From Taudactylus pleione (lineage: Eukaryota > Chordata > Amphibia > Anura > Myobatrachidae), in NCBI GenBank assembly GCA_031769625.1, contig JAUIMM010000188.1, forward strand, positions 8,117,001 through 8,181,000: a DNA stretch of 64,000 nt. Reading direction: 5' to 3'. Below are positions 49,801-61,371 of the stretch, piece by piece. The notes below the pieces were generated by a model. The model did not search any database. It was not told the DNA's origin and was given only the letters and a program-made list of their open reading frames with translations. The translations under genes were made by a program, and so were the position numbers. The stretch's first letter is position 1. Each line of letters starts with the position of its first letter.

Positions 49801-50549
49801 TGTTCACTGCCTCTACTAGTGACCCTTACCCTCTCCCATTGTGCACTGCCTCTCCCAGTCACCCTCTCCCATTGTGCACTGCCTCTCACAGTCACTCTCA
49901 CCAATTGTGCACTGCCTCTCCCAGTCACCCTCTCCCTTTCCGATTGTGTACTGCCTCTCCCAGTCACCCTCACCCTCCCATTGCTTCTCCCAGTCACCCT
50001 CACCCATTGTGCACTGCCTCTCACAGTCACCCTCACCCTCTCCCACTGTGCACTGCCTCTCCCAGTCACTCTCTCCCTCTCCCATTGTGCACTGCCTCTC
50101 CCTGTCACCCTCTCCCATTGTGCGCCGCCTCTCCCAGTAACCCTCATCCTCTCCCATTGTGCACTGCCTCTCACAGTCACCCTCTACCATTGTGCCCTGC
50201 CTCTCCTAGTCACCCTTACCCTCTCTCACATTGTGCACTGCCTCTCCCAGTCACCCACACCCTCTCCCATTGTGCACTGCCTCTCCCAGTCACCCTCACC
50301 CTCACCCATTGTGCACTGCCTCTCCCTCTCCCATTGTGCACTGCCTCTCCCAGTCACCGTCTCCCTCCCATTGTGCACTGCCTCTCCCATTCACCAGCTC
50401 TCCCTCCGATTGTGCACTGCCTCTCCCAGTCACCCTCTCCCATTGTGCACTGCCTCTCACAGTCACCCTCACCAATTGTGCACTGCCTCTCCTAGTCACC
50501 CTCTCCCTCTCCCTTTGTGCACCGCCTCTCCCAGTAACCCTCTCCCTCT

Positions 50550-53500
50550 CCCATTGTGCACCACCTCTCCCAGTCACCATCACCCTCTCCCATTGTGTAC
50601 TGCCTCTCCCAGTCACCCTCTCTCATTATTCACTGCCTCTCGCAGTCACCCTCACCCTCTCCCATTGTGCCCTGCCTTTCCCAGTCACCTTCAATCTCTC
50701 CTATTGTGCACTGCCTCTCCCAGTCACCCTCTCCCATTGTGCACTGCCTCTCCCAGTCACCCTCTCCCATTGTGCACCCACTCTCCCAGTCACCCTCACC
50801 CATTGTGCACTGCCTCTCCCTCTCCCATTGTGCACTGCCTCTCCCAGTCACCCTCACCCATTGTGCACTGCCTCTCCCAATAACCCTCTCCCTCTCCCAT
50901 TGTGCACTGCCTCTCCCAGTCACCGTCTCCCTCCCATTGTGCACTGCCTCTCCCAGTCACCGTCTCCCTCCCATTGTGCACTGCCTCTCCCAGTCACACT
51001 CTCCCATTGTGCACTGCCACTCCCAGTCACCCTCTCCATCTCCCATTGTCCACTGCCTCTCCTAGTGACCCTTACCCTCTCCCATTGTGCACTGCCTCTC
51101 CCAGTCACCCTCTCCCATTGTGCACTGCCTCTCCCAGTCACCCTCTCCCATTGTGCACTGCCTCTCACAGTCACCCTCACCAATTGTGCACTGCCTCTCC
51201 CAGTCACCCTCTCCCTTTCCCATTGTGCACTGCCTCTCCTAGTCACCCTCACCCTCCCATTGCTTCTCCCAGTCACCCTCACCCATTGTGCACTGCATCT
51301 CCCAGTCACCCTCACCCTCTCCCACTGTGCACTGCCTCTCCCAGTCACCCTCACCCTCTCCCATTGTGCACTGCCTCTCCCAGTCACCATCACCGTCTCC
51401 CGTTGTGCCCTGCCTCTCCCAGTCATCCTCTCCCTCTCCTATTGTGCACCAGCTCTCCCAGTAACCCTCACACTCTCCCATTGTGCACCGCCTCTCCCAG
51501 TAACCCTCTCCCATTGTGCACCGCCTCTCCCGGTCACCATCACCCTCTCCCATTGTGCACTGCCTCTCCCAGTCACCCTCTCTCATTGTTCACTGCATCT
51601 CGCAGTCACCCTCACCCTCTCCCTTTTGTGCCCTGCCTTTCCCAGTCACCCTCAATCTCTCCTATTGTGCACTGCCTCTCCCAGTCACCCTCTCCCATTG
51701 TGCACTGCCTCTCCCAGTCACCCTCTCCCATTGTGCACCGCCTCTCCCAGTCACCCTCACCCATTGTGCACTGCCTCTCCCTCTCCCATTGTGCCCCTCA
51801 CCCATTGTGCACTGCCTCTCCCTCTCCCATTGTGCACTGCCTCTCCCATTGTGCCCCTCACCCATTGTGCACTGCCTCTCCCTCTTCCATTGTGCACTGC
51901 CTCTCCCAGTCACCCTCACCCATTGTGCACTGCCTCGCCCAGTCACCCTCACCCTCTCCCATTGTGCACTGCCTCTCCCAGTCACCATCACCGTCTCCCA
52001 TTGTGCCCTGCCTCTCCCAGTCACCCTCTCCCTCTCCCATTGTGCACCAGCTCTCCCAGTAACCCTCACCCTCTCCCATTGTGCACTGCCTCTCCCAGTT
52101 ACCCTCACCCATTGTGCCCTGCCTCTCCCAGTCACCCTCTCCCTCTTCCATTGTGCACCGCCTCTCCCAGTCACCATCACCCTCTCCCATTGTGCCCTGC
52201 CTCTCCAAGTCAGTCTCTCTCCCTCTCCCATTGTGCACCGCCTCTCCCAGTAACCCTCACCCTCTCCCATTGTGCACTGCCTCTCCCAGTCACCCTCTCC
52301 CATTGTGCCCTGCCTCTCCCAGTCACCCTCTCCCTCTCCCATTGTGCACCGCCTCTCCCAGTAACCATTCCCCTCTCCCATTGTGCACTGCCTCTCCCAG
52401 TCACCCTCACCCATTGTGCCTTGCCACTCCCAGTCACCCTCTCCATCTCCCATTGTGCACCGCCTCTCCCAGTCACCCTCTCCCTCTCCCATTGTGCACC
52501 GCCTCTCCTAGTCACCATCACCCTCTCCCATTGTGTCCTGCCTCTCCCAGTCACTCTCTCCCTCTCCCATTGTGCACTGCCTCTCCAAGTCACCCTCACC
52601 CTCACCCATTGTGCACTGCCTCTCCCTCTCCCATTGTGCACTGCCTCTCCCAGTCACCGTCTCCCTCCCATTGTGCACTGCCTCTCCCATTCACCGTCTC
52701 CCTCCCATTGTGCACTGCCTCTCCCAGTCACCCTCTCCCATTGTGCACTGCCTCTCACAGTCACCCTCACCAATTGTGCACTGCCTCTCCTAGTCACCCT
52801 CTCCCTCTCCCTTTGTGCACCGCCTCTCCCAGTAACCCTCTCCCTCTCCCATTGTGCACCACCTCTCCCAGTCACCATCACCCTCTCCCATTGTGCACTG
52901 CCTCTCCCAGTCACCCTCTCTCATTATTCACTGCCTCTCGCAGTCACCCTCACCCTCTCCCATTGTGCCCTGCCTTTCCCAGTCACCTTCAATCTCTCCT
53001 ATTGTGCACTGCCTCTCCCAGTCACCCTCTCCCATTGTGCACTGCCTCTCCCAGTCACCCTCTCCCATTGTGCACCGGCTCTCCCAGTCACCCTCACCCA
53101 TTGTGCACTGCCTCTCCCTCTCCCATTGTGCACTGCCTCTCCCAGTCACCCTCACCCATTGTGCACTGCCTCTCCCAATAACCCTCTCCCTCTCCCATTG
53201 TGCACTGCCTCTCCCAGTCACCGTCTCCCTCCCATTGTGCACTGCCTCTCCCAGTCACCGTCTCCCTCCCATTGTGCACTGCCTCTCCCAGTCACACTCT
53301 CCCATTGTGCACTGCCACTCCCAGTCACCCTCTCCATCTCCCATTGTCCACTGCCTCTCCTAGTGACCCTTACCCTCTCCCATTGTGCACTGCCTCTCCC
53401 AGTCACCCATACCCATTGTGCACTGCCTCTCCCAGTCACCCTCACCCTCTCCCACTGTGCACTGCCTCTCCCAGTTACCCTCACCCTCTCCCATTGTGCA

Positions 53501-54340
53501 CTGCCTCTCCCAGTCACCATCACCGTCTCCCGTTGTGCCCTGCCTCTCCCAGTCATCCTCTCCCTCTCCTATTGTGCACCAGCTCTCCCAGTAACCCTCA
53601 CACTCTCCCATTGTGCACCGCCTCTCCCAGTAACCCTCTCCCATTGTGCACCGCCTCTCCCAGTCACCATCACCCTCTCCCATTGTGCACTGCCTCTCCC
53701 AGTCACCCTCTCTCATTGTTCACTGCATCTCGCAGTCACCCTCACCCTCTCCCTTTTGTGCCCTGCCTTTCCCAGTCACCCTCAATCTCTCCTATTGTGC
53801 ACTGCCTCTCCCAGTCACCCTCTCCCATTGTGCACCGCCTCTCCCAGTCACCCTCACCCATTGTGCACTGCCTCTCCCTCTCCCATTGTGCCCCTCACCC
53901 ATTGTGCACTGCCTCTCCCTCTCCCATTGTGCACTGCCTCTCCCATTGTGCCCCTCACCCATTGTGCACTGCCTCTCCCTCTCCCATTGTGCACTGCCTC
54001 TCCCAGTCACCCTCACCCATTGTGCACTGCCTCGCCCAGTCACCCTCACCCTCTCCCATTGTGCACTGCCTCTCCCAGTCACCATCACCGTCTCCCATTG
54101 TGCCCTGCCTCTCCCAGTCACCCTCTCCCTCTCCCATTGTGCACCAGCTCTCCCAGTAACCCTCACCCTCTCCCATTGTGCACTGCCTCTCCCAGTTACC
54201 CTCACCCATTGTGCCCTGCCTCTCCCAGTCACCCTCTCCCTCTTCCATTGTGCACCGCCTCTCCCAGTCACCATCACCCTCTCCCATTGTGCCCTGCCTC
54301 TCCAAGTCAGTCTCTCTCCCTCTCCCATTGTGCACTGCCT
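50550..54340 (+). repeat. Higher-order repeat, +2298 then +2130/+2097
   Basis: The block 50550-51070 recurs at 52848-53368 (+2298) with scattered substitutions (for example CACCCACTCTCCC against CACCGGCTCTCCC). The block of about 51500-52240 recurs at about 53630-54337, the offset falling from 2130 to 2097, a loss of one 33-bp unit. Confidence 0.82.
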
Positions 54341-54539
54341 CTCCCAGTCACTCTCTCCCATTGTGCACCGCCTCTCCCAGTAACCCTCACCCTCTCCCAT
54401 TGTGCACTGCCTCTCCCAGTCACCCTCTCCCATTGTGCCCTGCCTCTCCCAGTCACCCTCTCCCTCTCCCATTGTGCACCGCCTCTCCCAGTCACCCTCT
54501 CCCTCTCCCATTGTGCACTGCCTCTCCCAGTCACCATCA

Positions 54540-56503
54540 CCCTCTCCCATTGTGTCCTGCCTCTCCCAGTCACTCTCTCCCTCTCCCATTGTGCACTGCC
54601 TCTCCAAGTCACCCTTACCCTCTCTCCCATTGTGCACTGCCTCTCCCAGTCACCCTTTCCCATTGTGCACTGCCTCTCCCAGTCACCCACACAGTTTCCC
54701 ATTGTGCATTGCCTCTCCCAGTCACCCTCACCCTCACCCATTGTGCCCTGCCTCTCCCAGTCACCCTCTCCCTCTCCCATTGTGCACCGCCTTTCCCAGT
54801 CAACCTCAACCTCTCCTATTGTGCACTGCCTCTCCCAGTCACCCTCTCCCATTGTGCACTGCCTCTCCCAGCCACCCTCTCCCAGTGTGCACCGCCTCTC
54901 CCAGTCACCCTCACCAATTGTGCACTGCCTCTCCCTCTCCCATTGTGCACTGCCTCTCCCAATAACCCTCTCCCTCTCCCATTGTGCACTGCCACTCCCA
55001 GTCACCGTCTCCCTCCCATTGTGCACTGCCTCTCCCAGTCACCCTCTCCCATTGTGCACTGCCACTCACAGTCACCCTCACCAATTGTGCACTGCCTCTC
55101 CTAGTCACCCTCTCCCTCTCCCACTGTGCACCGCCTCTCCCAGTAACCCTCTCCCTCTCCCATTGTGCACCGCCACTCCCAGTCACCCTCTCTCATTGTT
55201 CACTGCCTCTCGCAGTCACCCTCACCCTCTCCCATTGTGCACTGCCTTTCCCAATCACCATCAATCTCTCCTATTGTGCACTGCCTCTCCCAGTCACTCT
55301 CTCCCATTGTGCACCGCCTCTCCCAGTAACCCTCACCCTCTCCCATTGTGCACTGCCTCTCCCAGTCACCCTCTCCCATTGTGCCCTGCCTCTCCCAGTC
55401 ACCCTCTCCCTCTCCCATTGTGCACCGCCTCTCCCAGTAACCCTCTCCCTCTCCCATTGTGCACTGCCTCTCCCAGTCACCATCACCCTCTCCCATTGTG
55501 TCCTGCCTCTCCCAGTCACTCTCTCCCTCTCCCATTGTGCACTGCCTCTCCAAGTCACCCTTACCCTCTCCCATTGTGCACTGCCTCTCCCAGTCACCAT
55601 CACCCTCTCCCATTGTGTCCTGCCTCTCCCAGTCACTCTCTCCCTCTCCCATTGTGCACTGCCTCTCCAAGTCACCCTTACCCTCTCTCCCATTGTGCAC
55701 TGCCTCTCCCAGTCACCCTTTCCCATTGTGCACTGCCTCTCCCAGTCACCCACACAGTTTCCCATTGTGCATTGCCTCTCCCAGTCACCCTCACCCTCAC
55801 CCATTGTGCCCTGCCTCTCCCAGTCACCCTCTCCCTCTCCCATTGTGCACCGCCTTTCCCAGTCAACCTCAACCTCTCCTATTGTGCACTGCCTCTCCCA
55901 GTCACCCTCTCCCATTGTGCACTGCCTCTCCCAGCCACCCTCTCCCAGTGTGCACCGCCTCTCCCAGTCACCCTCACCAATTGTGCACTGCCTCTCCCTC
56001 TCCCATTGTGCACTGCCTCTCCCAATAACCCTCTCCCTCTCCCATTGTGCACTGCCACTCCCAGTCACCGTCTCCCTCCCATTGTGCACTGCCTCTCCCA
56101 GTCACCCTCTCCCATTGTGCACTGCCACTCACAGTCACCCTCACCAATTGTGCACTGCCTCTCCTAGTCACCCTCTCCCTCTCCCACTGTGCACCGCCTC
56201 TCCCAGTAACCCTCTCCCTCTCCCATTGTGCACCGCCACTCCCAGTCACCCTCTCTCATTGTTCACTGCCTCTCGCAGTCACCCTCACCCTCTCCCATTG
56301 TGCCCTGCCTTTCCCAATCACCATCAATCTCTCCTATTGTGCACTGCCTCTCCCAGTCACTCTCTCCCATTGTGCACCGCCTCTCCCAGTAACCCTCACC
56401 CTCTCCCATTGTGCACTGCCTCTCCCAGTCACCCTCTCCCATTGTGCCCTGCCTCTCCCAGTCACCCTCTCCCTCTCCCATTGTGCACCGCCTCTCCCAG
56501 TAA
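54540..56503 (+). repeat. Near-perfect 1063-bp tandem duplication
   Basis: The stretch 54540-55440 matches 55603-56503 with very few differences (for example GTGCACTGCCTTTCCC against GTGCCCTGCCTTTCCC). Alignment breaks at 55441/56504, where CTCTCCC faces CTCACCC. Confidence 0.87.
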
Positions 56504-56725
56504 CCCTCACCCTCTCCCATTGTGCACTGCCTCTCCCAGTCACCCTCACCCATTGTGCCCTGCCACTCCCAGTCACCCTCTCCGTCTCCTATTGTGCACC
56601 GCCTCTCCCAGTCACCCTCTCCCTCTCCCATTGTGCACCGCCTCTCCCAGTCACCATCACCCTCTCCCATTGTGTCCTGCCTCTCCCAGTCACTCTCTCC
56701 CTCTCCCATTGTGCACTGCCTCTCC
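56270..56725 (+). repeat. Block repeated 7172 bp downstream
   Basis: This 455-bp block is found again at 63442-63897 with near identity, including CCAATCACCATCAATCTCTC and the run of CACCGCC units. The copies diverge at 56725 (CTCTCCCAGTC against CTCTCCAAGTC). Confidence 0.8.
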
Positions 56726-56759
56726 CAGTCACCCTTTCCCATTGTGCACTGCCTCTCCC

Positions 56760-57240
56760 AGTCACCCACACAGTTTCCCATTGTGCATTGCCTCTCCCAG
56801 TCACCCTCACCCATTGTGCCCTGCCTCTCCCAGTCGCCCTCTCCCTCTCCCATTGTGCACCGCCTCTCCCAGTCACCCTCTCCCTTTCCCATTGTGTCCT
56901 GCCTCTCCCAGTCACTCTCTCCCTCTCCCATTGTGCACTGCCTCTCCCAGTCACCCTTTCCCATTGTGCACTGCCTCTCCCAGTCACCCACACAGTTTCC
57001 CATTGTGCATTGCCTCTCCCAGTCACCCTCACCCTCACCCATTGTGCACTGCCTCTCCCAGTCACCCTTTCCCATTGTGCACTGCCTCTCCCAGTCACCC
57101 ACACAGTTTCCCATTGTGCATTGCCTCTCCCAGTCACCCTCACCCTCACCCATTGTGCACTGCCTCTCCCAGTCACCCTTTCCCATTGTGCACTGCCTCT
57201 CCCAGTCACGCACACAGTTTCCCATTGTGCATTGCCTCTC
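56760..57240 (+). repeat. 111-bp higher-order unit
   Basis: The marker CACACAGTTTCCCATTGTGC places CAGTTTCC at 56771, 56993, 57104 and 57215, spacings of 222, 111 and 111 bp. The 111-bp unit is three basic units (two of 33-36 bp and one longer). Confidence 0.88.
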
Positions 57241-59109
57241 CCAGTCACCCTCACCCATTGTGCCCTGCCTCTCCCAGTCACCCTCTCCCTCTCCCACTGT
57301 GCACTGCCTCTCCCAGTCACCATCACCGTCTCCCATTGTGCCCTGCCTCGCCCAGTCACCCTCACCCTCTCCCATTGTGCACTGCCGCTCCCAGTCACCA
57401 TCACCGTCTCCCATTGTGCCCTGCCTCTCCCAGTCACCCTCTCCCTCTCCCATTGTGCACCAGCGCTCCCAGTCACCCTCACCCTCTCCCATTGTGCACT
57501 GACTCTCCCAGTCACCATCACCCTCTCCCATTGTGCCCTGCCTCTCCCAGTTACCCTCTCCCATTGTGCCCTGCCTCTCCCAGTCACCCTCTCCCTCTTC
57601 CATTGTGCACCGCCTCTCCCAGTCGCCCTCACCCTCTCCCTTTGTGCACTGCCTCTCACAGTCACCATCACCCTCTCCCATTGTGCCCTGCCTCTCCAAG
57701 TCAGTCTCTCTCCCTCTCCCATTGTGCACTGCCTCTCCCAGTCACTCTCTCCCATTGTGCACCGCCTCTCCCAGTAACCCTCACCCTCTCCCATTGTGCA
57801 CTGCCTCTCCCTGTCACCCTCTCCCATTGTGCCCTGCCTCTCCCAGTCACCCTCTCCCTCTCCCATTGTGCACCGCCTCTCCCAGTAACCCTCACCCTCT
57901 CCCATTGTGCACTGCCTCTCCCAGTAACCCTCACCCATTGTGCCCTGCCACTCCCAGTCACCCTCTCTGTCTCCCATTGTGCACCGCCTCTCCCAGTCAC
58001 CTTCTCCCTCTCCCATTGTGCACCGCCTCTCCCAGTCACCATCACCCTCTCCCATTGTGTCCTGCCTCTCCCAGTCACTCTCTCCCTCTCCCATTGTGCA
58101 CTGCCTCTCCAAGTCACCCTTACCCTCTCTCCCATTGTGCACTGCCTCTCCCAGTCACCCTTTCCCATTGTGCACTGCCTCTCCCAGTCACCATCACCCT
58201 CTCCCATTGTGTCCTGCCTCTCCCAGTCACTCTCTCCCTCTCCCATTGTGCACTGCCTCTCCAAGTCACCCTTACCCTCTCTCCCATTGTGCACTGCCTC
58301 TCCCAGTCACCCTTTCCCATTGTGCACTGCCTCTCCCAGTCACCCACACAGTTTCCCATTGTGCATTGCCTCTCCCAGTCACCCTCATCCTCTCCCATTG
58401 TGCACTGCCTCTCACAGTCACCCTCTCCCATTGTGCCCTGCCTCTCCCTGTCACCCTCTCTCTCCCATTGTAACTGCCTCTCCCTGTCACCCTCTCCCAT
58501 TGTGCACCGCCTCTCCCAGTAACCCTCATCCTCTCCCATTGTGCACTGCCTCTCCCAGTCACCCTCTCCCATTGTGCCCTGCCTCTCCTAGTCACCCTTA
58601 CCCTCTCCCATTGTGCACTGCCTCTCCCAGTCACCCTCTCCCTCTCCCATTGTGCACCGCCTCTCCCAGTCACCATCACCCTCTCCAATTGTGCCCTGCC
58701 TCTCCCAGTCACCCTCTCCCATTGTGCACCTCCTCTCCCTCTCCCATTGTGCACCGCCTCTCCCAGTTACCATCACCCTCTCCCATTGTGACCTGCCTCT
58801 CCCAGTCACTCTCTCCCTCTCCCTTTGTGCACTGCCCCTCCCAGTCACCCTCTCTCATTGTTCACTGCCTCTCGCAGTCACCATCACCCTCCCATTGTGC
58901 ACTGCCTCTCCCAGGAACCCTCACACATTGTGCCCTGCCACTCCCAGTCACCCTCTCCGTCTCCCATTGTGCACCGCCTCTCCCAGTCACCCTCTCCCAT
59001 TGTGCACCGCCTCTCCCAGTCACCATCACCCTCTCCCATTGTATCCTGCCTCTCCCAGTCACTCTCTCCCTCTACTATTGTGCACTGCCTCTCCAAGTCA
59101 CCCTTACCC

Positions 59110-61371
59110 TCTCTCCCATTGTGCACTGCCTCTCCCAGTCACCCTTTCCCATTGTGCACTGCCTCTCCCAGTCACCCACACAGTTTCCCATTGTGCATTG
59201 CCTCTCCCAGTCACCCTCATCCTCTCCCATTGTGCACTGCCTCTCACAGTCACCCTCTCCCATTGTGCCCTGCCTCTCCTAGTCACCCTTACCCTCTCCC
59301 ATTGTGCCCTGCCTCTCCCAGTCACCCTCACTCTCTCCCATTGTGCACTGCCTCTCCCAGTAACCCTCACCCTCTCCCATTGTGCACTGCCTCTCCCATT
59401 GTGCCCTGCCTCTCCCAGTCACCCTCTTTCCCATTGTGCACCGCCTCTCCCAGTAACCCTCACCCTCTCCCATTGTGCACTGCCTCTCCCAGTCACCCTC
59501 ACCCATTGTGCCCTGCCACTCCCAGTCACCCTCTCCGTCTCCCATTGTGCACCGCCTCTCCCAGTCACCCTCTCCCTCTCCCATTGTGCACCGCCTCTCC
59601 CAGGCACCATCACCCTCTCCCATTGTGTCCTGCCTTTCCCAGTCACTCTCTCCCTCTCCCATTGTGCACTGCCTCTCCTAGTCACCCTTACCCTCTCTCC
59701 CATTGTGCACTGCCTCTCCCAGTCACCCTTTCCCATTGTGCACTGCCTCTCCAAGTCACCCACACAGTTTCCCATTGTGCATTGCCTCTCCCAGTCACCC
59801 TCACCCATTGTGCCCTGCCTCTCCCAGTCACCCTCACCCTCTCCCATTGTACACTGCCTCGCCAAGTCACCCTCACCCTCTCCCATTGTGCATTGCCTCT
59901 CCCAGTCACCCTCGCCCATTGTGAAATGCCTCTCCCAGTCACCCTCTCCCTCTCCCATTGTGCTCCGCCTCTCCCAGTCACTCTCCCTCTCCCATTGTGC
60001 ACCGCCTCACCCAGTAACCCTCACCCTCTCCCATTGTGCACTGCTTCTCCCAGTTACCCTCACCCATTGTGCCCTGCCTCTCCCAGTCACCCTCTCCCTC
60101 TCCCATTGTGCACCGCCTCTCCCAGTCACCCTCTCCCTCTCCCATTGTGCCCTGCCTCTCCAAGTCACCATCACCCTCTCCCATTGTGCCCTGCCTCTCC
60201 AAGTCACTCTCTCCCTCTCCCATTGTGCACTGCCTCTCCCAGTCACCCTCTCCCATTGTGCACCGCCTCTCTCAGTAACCTTCACCCTCTCCCATTGTGC
60301 CCTGCCTCTCCAAGTCACCCTCTCCCATTGTGCCCTGCCTCTCCCAGTCACCCTCTCCCTCTCCCATTGTGCACCGCCTCTCCCAGTCACCCTCACCCTC
60401 TCCCATTGTGCCCTGCCTCTCCTAGTCACCCTCACACTCTACCATTGTGCACTGCCTTTCCCAGTCACCCTCTCCCATTGTGTACTGCCTCTCCCAGTCA
60501 CCCTCACCCCTTGTGCACTTCCACTCCCAGTCACCCTCTCCCTCCCATTGTGCACTGCATCTCCCAGTCACCCTCTCCCATTGTGCACTGCCTCTCCCAG
60601 TCACCCTCTCCCTCTCCCATTGTGCACCGCCTCTCCCAGTAACCCTCTCCCTCTCCCATTGTGCACCGCCTCTCCCAGTAACCCTCACCCTCTCCCATTG
60701 TGCTCTGCCTCTCCCAGTAACCCTCTCCCATTGTGCCCTGCCTCTCCCAGTCACCCTCTCCCTCTCCCATTGTGCACTGCCTCTCCTAGTCACCCTCACC
60801 CATTGTGCACTGCCTCTCCCAGTCACCCTATCCCATTGTGCACTGCCTCTCCCAGTCACCCTCACCCCTTGTGCACTGCCTCTCCCAGTCACCCTCTCCC
60901 ATTGTGCACTGCCTCTCCCAGTCACCCTCACCCCTTGTGCACTGCCTCTCCCAGTCACCCTCACCCATTGTGCACTGCCTCTCCAAGTCACCCTCTCCCT
61001 CCCATTGTGCACTGCCTCTCCCAGTCACCCTCTCCCAATGTGCACTGCCTCTCAGTCACCCTCACCCTCTCCAATTGTGCACTGCCTCTCCCAGTCACCC
61101 TCACCCATTGTGCACTGCCTCTCCCAGTTACCCTCTCCCATTGTGCACGGCCTCTCCCAGTCACCCTCACCCATTGTGCACTGCCTCTCCAAGTCACCCT
61201 TACCCTCTCTCCCATTGTGCACTTCCTCTCCCAGTCACCCTTTCCCATTGTGCACTGCCTCTCCCAGTCACCCACACAGTTTCCCATTGTGCATTGCCTC
61301 TCCCAGTCACCCTCATCCTCTCCCATTTTGCACTGCCTCTCACAGTCACCCTCTCCCATTGTGCCCTGCCT
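59110..61371 (+). repeat. Higher-order copies at +2096
   Basis: A block beginning TACCCTCTCTCCCATTGTGC and containing CACACAGTTTCCCATTG then CCTCATCCTCTCCCATT occurs at 59110-59275 and again at 61206-61371. It shows that the roughly 2.1-kb spacing is also present near the distal end of the window. Confidence 0.75.
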
